Assembly: GCF_003432065.1 (NCBI RefSeq)
Contig: NZ_QWDE01000001.1
Coordinates: forward strand, 310,001 to 374,000
Source of the DNA: Mucilaginibacter terrenus
GTDB lineage: Bacteria > Bacteroidota > Bacteroidia > Sphingobacteriales > Sphingobacteriaceae
Direction: 5' to 3'
Length of the DNA: 64,000 nucleotides
Position 1 is the first letter of the stretch. Each line of letters starts with the position of its first letter. A program made the position numbers and the translations under genes. The notes below the pieces were generated by a model, which saw nothing but the letters and a program-made list of their open reading frames with translations, was not told where the DNA came from and searched no databases. Positions 60,309-64,000 of the stretch are shown piece by piece.

Positions 60309-60710
60309 ATGAACAAGATAGAGCATATTGGCATAGCAGTAAACAGCATAACAGATACGGGCAGCATCTACGAAAAGTTGCTTGATACAACCGTTTACAA
60401 GATAGAAGATGTGCTTACCGAGGGGGTAAAAACCGCTTTCCTGAAAAGCGGCCCCAACAAAATAGAATTACTGCAAGCTACGACCGAAGACAGCCCTATT
60501 GCCAAATTCATAGCCAAGAAAGGAGAGGGCATTCATCACATTGCCTTTGCGGTAGATGACATTGAAACCGAGATGGCCCGCCTTAAGGCCGAAGGTTTTA
60601 TCTTATTGAACGATGCACCTAAACCTGGCGCAGACAACAAGCTGGTTTGTTTTGTACACCCAAAAAGCGCTGCTGGTGTGCTGGTAGAGTTGTGTCAGGA
60701 GCAACAATAA
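60309..60710 (+). CDS. mce: Methylmalonyl-CoA epimerase
   Basis: 133 residues from MNKIEHIGIAVNSI, the family start with the first metal His. KLLDTTVYKIEDVLTEGVKTAFLKSGPNKIELLQAT and GEGIHHIAFAVDDIETEMARLKAEGFILL carry further VOC-fold metal ligands (Glu and His), and the end SAAGVLVELCQEQ supplies the last glutamate. It interconverts (R)- and (S)-methylmalonyl-CoA in propionate metabolism. The mutase is not in the window. Confidence 0.95.
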   Translation: MNKIEHIGIAVNSITDTGSIYEKLLDTTVYKIEDVLTEGVKTAFLKSGPNKIELLQATTEDSPIAKFIAKKGEGIHHIAFAVDDIETEMARLKAEGFILLNDAPKPGADNKLVCFVHPKSAAGVLVELCQEQQ

Positions 60711-60894
60711 AACCATGCAACATCCGGGCACCTAAACTCTGATGTTCATTGTGTCATTTTTACATTTCTTTGTTACGAGTGCAACCATTTAGTTAGGGGC
60801 TACGTAAACGGACGCATGACGGTTTTACATTGAGGAAATAAATTTTATTTGCTCAACTGTCTGACAGTCATACCCATAACGTATTTAAACTCGT

Positions 60895-62292
60895 ATGAAA
60901 ACCCTTAACTCCCTGCTGCACGGCATGCTGATGCTGGCTGTTTCTTCTTGTTTCACAATGTGTAAAAAAGCTGAGTTACCCGAGCCGGCTCCACGTAATA
61001 AAAATCTTACCAGCCTTACTGTTTCAGCCGATACTACAGACGAAAGCTTGATGGTTAGGCCGGTGTACACCGTACAACCATCCCAATGGTACGTTGACGG
61101 AAAAGACATCCTTCCCGGAACAATAGTGAGCATACCCGCCGGCACAAGGGGAGCTTTGCTGCTTAAGAATTTTCATGGTACAGAGGCTAACCCCATTGTT
61201 ATTGTAAATAAGGGTGGCACGGTAAATATTACTGCCGCTGCAACCGCGTCCTATGGGTTTAAAACGCAAAACTGCCAGTACTTTAAAATACTTGGCAACG
61301 GCGATGCTTCTTCAAAGTATGGCATCGCGGTAACTGGTGGTAATATTGGCATGACCATGGATGCCCTTAGTACAGACTTCGAGATAGCCAATGTAGAGGT
61401 GCGTAATTCGGGTTTTGCAGGCATTATGGCTAAAACAGATCCGACCTGCGACCAGGCTACATGGCGCGGAAACTTTACTATGAAGAATGTTGTGTTGCAT
61501 GATAACTATGTACATAACACAGGCGGAGAAGGCTTTTATGTTGGTAATTCCTTTTACGCTAATGGGGTGCAAACCAGCTGTGGCAAGGTAATGCCGCACG
61601 ATGTTGTCGGTGTTAAGGTTTATAATAACCAGGTAGACTCTACAGGTTGCGAGGGTATACAAGTAGGCAGCGCTATCGCCGACTGCGCCATTTACAACAA
61701 CGTTGTAAATTTTCCTGGACTTTCTCCTTTTGCAAGTGGTCAAAATAATGGCATACAATTAGGAGAGGGCACAGGCGGTAAGTGCTATAGTAATATTGTA
61801 CGCAACGCGCCCGGTGCCGGTATCATTGTGCTGGGTTTGGGTGATAATACGGTAGCAAACAATGTTATTATCAATTCTGGCATGTATGGCATTTTTGCCG
61901 ACTCCCGGTATACACCAGGGCCCTACTTTCGTTTTGTAAATAACACCATTATCAATTCCAAAACTGCAGGAATACGGCTTAACTCAACCACCATCCCCAT
62001 GAATGTGGTAGCTAATAACGCTATAGTTAGTTCGCTAAACAACAATGCTATTTCACGAATGAACACCAGCGTTAAGCTTACATCAGCAAGTAATTACATA
62101 GGTGCAGACGTAAGTGCACTGGAGTACACTGATTTAGATGGCGGTGACTTTACTCTCTTGCCATCTTCGCCGCTTATTGGTGCCGGGACGGATGTGTCTG
62201 TATTGGGGATATCACTTGACCTAAGTGGTTTACAACGAATTACGGTGAGTACATCAAGTACTTTTAATATAGGCGCTGTGTTAGGCGAGTAA
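60895..62292 (+). CDS. Right-handed parallel beta-helix repeat lipoprotein
   Basis: 465 residues. The signal sequence ends in a likely lipobox (SSC or TMC, Cys20/23) followed by KKAELPEPAPR. The chain begins with PSQWYVDGKDILPGTIVSIPAGTRGALLLKNFHGTEANPIVIVNKGG, the usual start of the pectate-lyase-like/polysaccharide-binding beta helices. Coils repeat N-rich strands (GVKVYNNQVDSTGCEGIQVGSAIADCAIYNNVVN, NTVANNVIINSGMYGIFADS). A substrate cannot be named, and catalytic residues of polysaccharide lyases are not evident. It may be surface-anchored. Confidence 0.88.
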   Translation: MKTLNSLLHGMLMLAVSSCFTMCKKAELPEPAPRNKNLTSLTVSADTTDESLMVRPVYTVQPSQWYVDGKDILPGTIVSIPAGTRGALLLKNFHGTEANPIVIVNKGGTVNITAAATASYGFKTQNCQYFKILGNGDASSKYGIAVTGGNIGMTMDALSTDFEIANVEVRNSGFAGIMAKTDPTCDQATWRGNFTMKNVVLHDNYVHNTGGEGFYVGNSFYANGVQTSCGKVMPHDVVGVKVYNNQVDSTGCEGIQVGSAIADCAIYNNVVNFPGLSPFASGQNNGIQLGEGTGGKCYSNIVRNAPGAGIIVLGLGDNTVANNVIINSGMYGIFADSRYTPGPYFRFVNNTIINSKTAGIRLNSTTIPMNVVANNAIVSSLNNNAISRMNTSVKLTSASNYIGADVSALEYTDLDGGDFTLLPSSPLIGAGTDVSVLGISLDLSGLQRITVSTSSTFNIGAVLGE

Positions 62293-62623
62293 AAAGAAGA
62301 GGTGTAGCTTTGGAGTGTTTCAAATTGTTTCGCTTTGAGCTGCATGGTAGGGAACATAAAAATATAAATGAAAGTCAGATCCTGCTATTAGATAGAGGAT
62401 TACAGTTAAAATCTGAAGTTATTGTACTGTTTCGGTCTGTTTCGCTTTTAAATATAATTTATTTACAATCAGCGTGTTAAATAAATGGCGTGTTGCGGGT
62501 GTTTCGCTTTCAACCGAAACACTTAAAGAGCAATATCGGTATGTTAAAAACTTTTTTAATTAGCCTTTTTACTTCTCAACTATTTAGTTACATTTGCACC
62601 TCTTTTATAAGAAGTATACGATA
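62293..62623. other. Intergenic region with TGTTTCGCTTT repeats and the rpmE promoter
   Basis: No gene is visible in these 331 bases. TGTTTCGCTTT occurs three times (62326, 62438, 62500), and the last copy is part of an inverted repeat TGTTTCG ... CGAAACA (62500-62521). A TACATTTG promoter for rpmE lies at 62589-62596. Confidence 0.6.
62566..62596 (+). promoter_or_regulatory. Promoter of rpmE
   Basis: TTTT at 62566-62569, a 19-base spacer, then TACATTTG at 62589-62596. The layout is the same as at rpmH. The longer open frame beginning at 62594 overlaps it, so the ATG at 62624 is the start. Confidence 0.65.
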
Positions 62624-62872
62624 ATGAAAAAAGACCTGCATCCATCAAACTATAGATTAGTTGTTTTTAAGGATATGTCTAACGACTATTCTTTCATCAC
62701 TAAGTCTTGTATAGATAGCCGTGAAACCGTTAAATGGGAAGATGGCAATGAATACCCTTTGGTAAAATTAGAAATTTCACACACTTCTCACCCGTTCTAT
62801 ACTGGTAAGATGAAATTGGTTGACACTGCCGGACGTATCGACAAGTTCCGCACGCGTTACTCTAAGAAATAA
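62624..62872 (+). CDS. rpmE2: 50S ribosomal protein L31 type B
   Basis: 82 residues. [79 protein letters not shown] is the zinc-independent (C-minus) L31 form, lacking the CxxC of type A. A perfect terminator follows. Confidence 0.97.
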   Translation: MKKDLHPSNYRLVVFKDMSNDYSFITKSCIDSRETVKWEDGNEYPLVKLEISHTSHPFYTGKMKLVDTAGRIDKFRTRYSKK

Positions 62873-62897
62873 GTGTTTTTTCAATAAAATATTGTTC

Positions 62898-62926
62898 AGT
62901 CGCCCGCATGCGGGCGACTTTTTTTA
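62898..62926 (+). terminator. Terminator after rpmE
   Basis: The palindrome AGTCGCCCGC ATGCGGGCGACT forms a stem with almost no loop and is followed by TTTTTTT on the plus strand. Confidence 0.9.
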
Positions 62927-62936
62927 TTTTTGGCGC

Positions 62937-64000
62937 ATGGCGATCATTCTGTTCGACGATAACGCTCGTGAAACCTTACTGCCGCTTACATTTACACGCC
63001 CCGTTGCCGATTTGCGCATTGGCATACTTACTATAGCCGAAAAGTGGGGTAAATACCTCGCTACTGGTTTCTCTTACCTTACGCAGCCTTACCTGCAGAT
63101 TAAGTACCCCCTAAATATTGCCGAAGGAAATATCTTCATCAATGGTTCGGTATGTCCTGATGAGGAGTTACTGGAAGCAATAGACAAACTTGCAGAAGGC
63201 GAGGCTTTATCGCAACAAGGTAAACTAATTGCTGTGAAACTTGATGCCACGGCAGCGGCGGAGTTTAGCCTGGCGGAACAAAATTATTCGCCGATAGAGT
63301 ATACAGGTCAATTGGTCTCAATAACCTATCCCGAGCATATTTTCAAAAAAAACGATCAGGAACTTAAAAAGGATTATATCCTGCTTACCAAAGGGCGCGC
63401 CAGTCAGCCGGTTAGCAGTACCAATACTGTCTTGGGGGATCAGCTATTCCTGGAAGAAGGGGCTAGTGCTGAGTGCGCTATACTCAACACGCTTCATGGC
63501 CCAATTTACATTGGTCGAAACAGCGAGGTATGGGAGGGATCTGCTATTCGTGGTTCTTTCGCGCTCTGTATGGAGTCGCAGGTTAAAATGGGCACTAAGG
63601 TCTATCCCGGCACTACAGTTGGCCCATACAGCCGTGTTGGTGGCGAAATAAACAACGCTGTTATATGGGGGTATTCATCAAAAGGCCATGAAGGTTACCT
63701 GGGTAACTCCGTGATGGGAGAGTGGTGCAATATAGGTGCCGATAGTAACAACTCCAACCTCAAAAATAATTACGCTGACGTACGCTTGTGGGATTATAGC
63801 CACAAAAGTTACCGCAATACCGGTCTCCAATTTTGCGGCCTCGTGATGGCCGATCATGCAAAATGCGGTATTAATACCATGTTTAACACAGGTACGGTAG
63901 TAGGCGTAAGCGCAAATGTTTTTGACGCGGGGTTTCCGCCAAATTTTATCCCAGACTTTTCCTGGGGCGGAGCTAAAGCAATGGAAGAATACAGGCTGGA
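62937..64000 (+). CDS. GlmU-like sugar nucleotidyltransferase, truncated by window end
   Basis: The frame is open from ATG 62937 to the window end (354 codons). MAIILFDDNARETLLPLTFTRPVADLRIGILTIAEKWGKYL is the start of the Bacteroidota GlmU family type, and left-handed beta-helix hexapeptide repeats (IYIGRNSEVWEGSAIRGSFALCMESQVKMGTKVYPGTTVGPYSRVGGEINNAVIWGYSSKGHEGYLGNSVMGEWCNIGADSNNSNLKNNYADVRL) occupy the C-terminal half. The order resembles nucleotidyltransferase plus acyltransferase-type helix. Its exact product is not certain; the usual GlmU GxGxxM motif is replaced. It starts 11 bases after the rpmE terminator. Confidence 0.85.
   Translation, partial: MAIILFDDNARETLLPLTFTRPVADLRIGILTIAEKWGKYLATGFSYLTQPYLQIKYPLNIAEGNIFINGSVCPDEELLEAIDKLAEGEALSQQGKLIAVKLDATAAAEFSLAEQNYSPIEYTGQLVSITYPEHIFKKNDQELKKDYILLTKGRASQPVSSTNTVLGDQLFLEEGASAECAILNTLHGPIYIGRNSEVWEGSAIRGSFALCMESQVKMGTKVYPGTTVGPYSRVGGEINNAVIWGYSSKGHEGYLGNSVMGEWCNIGADSNNSNLKNNYADVRLWDYSHKSYRNTGLQFCGLVMADHAKCGINTMFNTGTVVGVSANVFDAGFPPNFIPDFSWGGAKAMEEYRL

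Overview
The window looks like a chromosomal segment of a Sphingobacteriia-type Bacteroidota (a Mucilaginibacter/Pedobacter-like genome is my best guess). The evidence is the repeated TAnnTTTG promoter element typical of Bacteroidota, weak or absent Shine-Dalgarno sequences, a type IX secretion substrate paired with a PorP/SprF-like barrel, a TonB receptor with an N-terminal carboxypeptidase-regulatory-like domain, LytTR/LytS signalling, GH172 and uronate catabolism genes, and families such as DUF5723 and DUF4920. I see no prophage, transposase, CRISPR array, tRNA or rRNA.

Layout. 0-5.3 kb: end of a histidine kinase, a small outer-membrane-type protein, an ABM monooxygenase, a 58-residue CxC/CxxC protein, an AraC regulator followed by two tandem SDR oxidoreductases, and a DinB-like protein. 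5.3-9.3 kb: a Fur-type iron uptake operon (TonB siderophore receptor and PepSY membrane protein) behind two strong iron boxes. 9.3-16.4 kb: GAF histidine kinase, alpha/beta hydrolase lipoprotein, AlkB-like dioxygenase, LytS/LytR pair, S41 peptidase, DUF4920 protein. 16.6-22.9 kb: hexuronate operon (uxaC, KDPG aldolase, VF530) behind a LacI-type operator, a degenerate DEAD-box protein on the other strand, and a GH172 hydrolase with a FucP-type transporter. 23-27 kb: ybbA/ybbP-like ABC exporter genes with a TesA-like lipoprotein. 27-32.4 kb: NrtR/AraR-type Nudix regulator, a large PKD adhesin with type B T9SS signal, and its PorP/SprF partner.

32.4-46 kb is mostly housekeeping: rpoN, mscL, MmcQ/YjbR, ChaN, rpmH-rnpA-yidD, tsaB, then a 1.2 kb AT-rich accessory patch with immunity-like genes (one apparently frameshifted), DUF5723 barrel, a large membrane-anchored protein, DUF423, priA and pcm. 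46-49.1 kb holds smpB and a manganese module (mntR plus an MntH-universal stress protein fusion) with a DtxR/MntR-type operator over its promoter. 49.2-64 kb has lrp, ung, lysS, a HAD phosphatase, a CAT-fold acetyltransferase, a kelch lipoprotein, a long-chain acyl-CoA synthetase, the iscS-iscU-iscA cluster, methylmalonyl-CoA epimerase, a beta-helix lipoprotein, rpmE type B and the start of a GlmU-like protein.

The most interesting signals beyond ordinary annotation are: a helicase-like protein that has lost motifs V and VI; an MntH-USP fusion; the probable frameshifted immunity gene; an array of TGWTACAC motifs with an orphan promoter between two convergent genes; thirteen perfect TTGACTC heptads touching ung; a nested inverted repeat around a terminator; and a recurrent placement of the -7 promoter box only 3-8 bases before the start codon, which predicts leaderless or nearly leaderless mRNAs.
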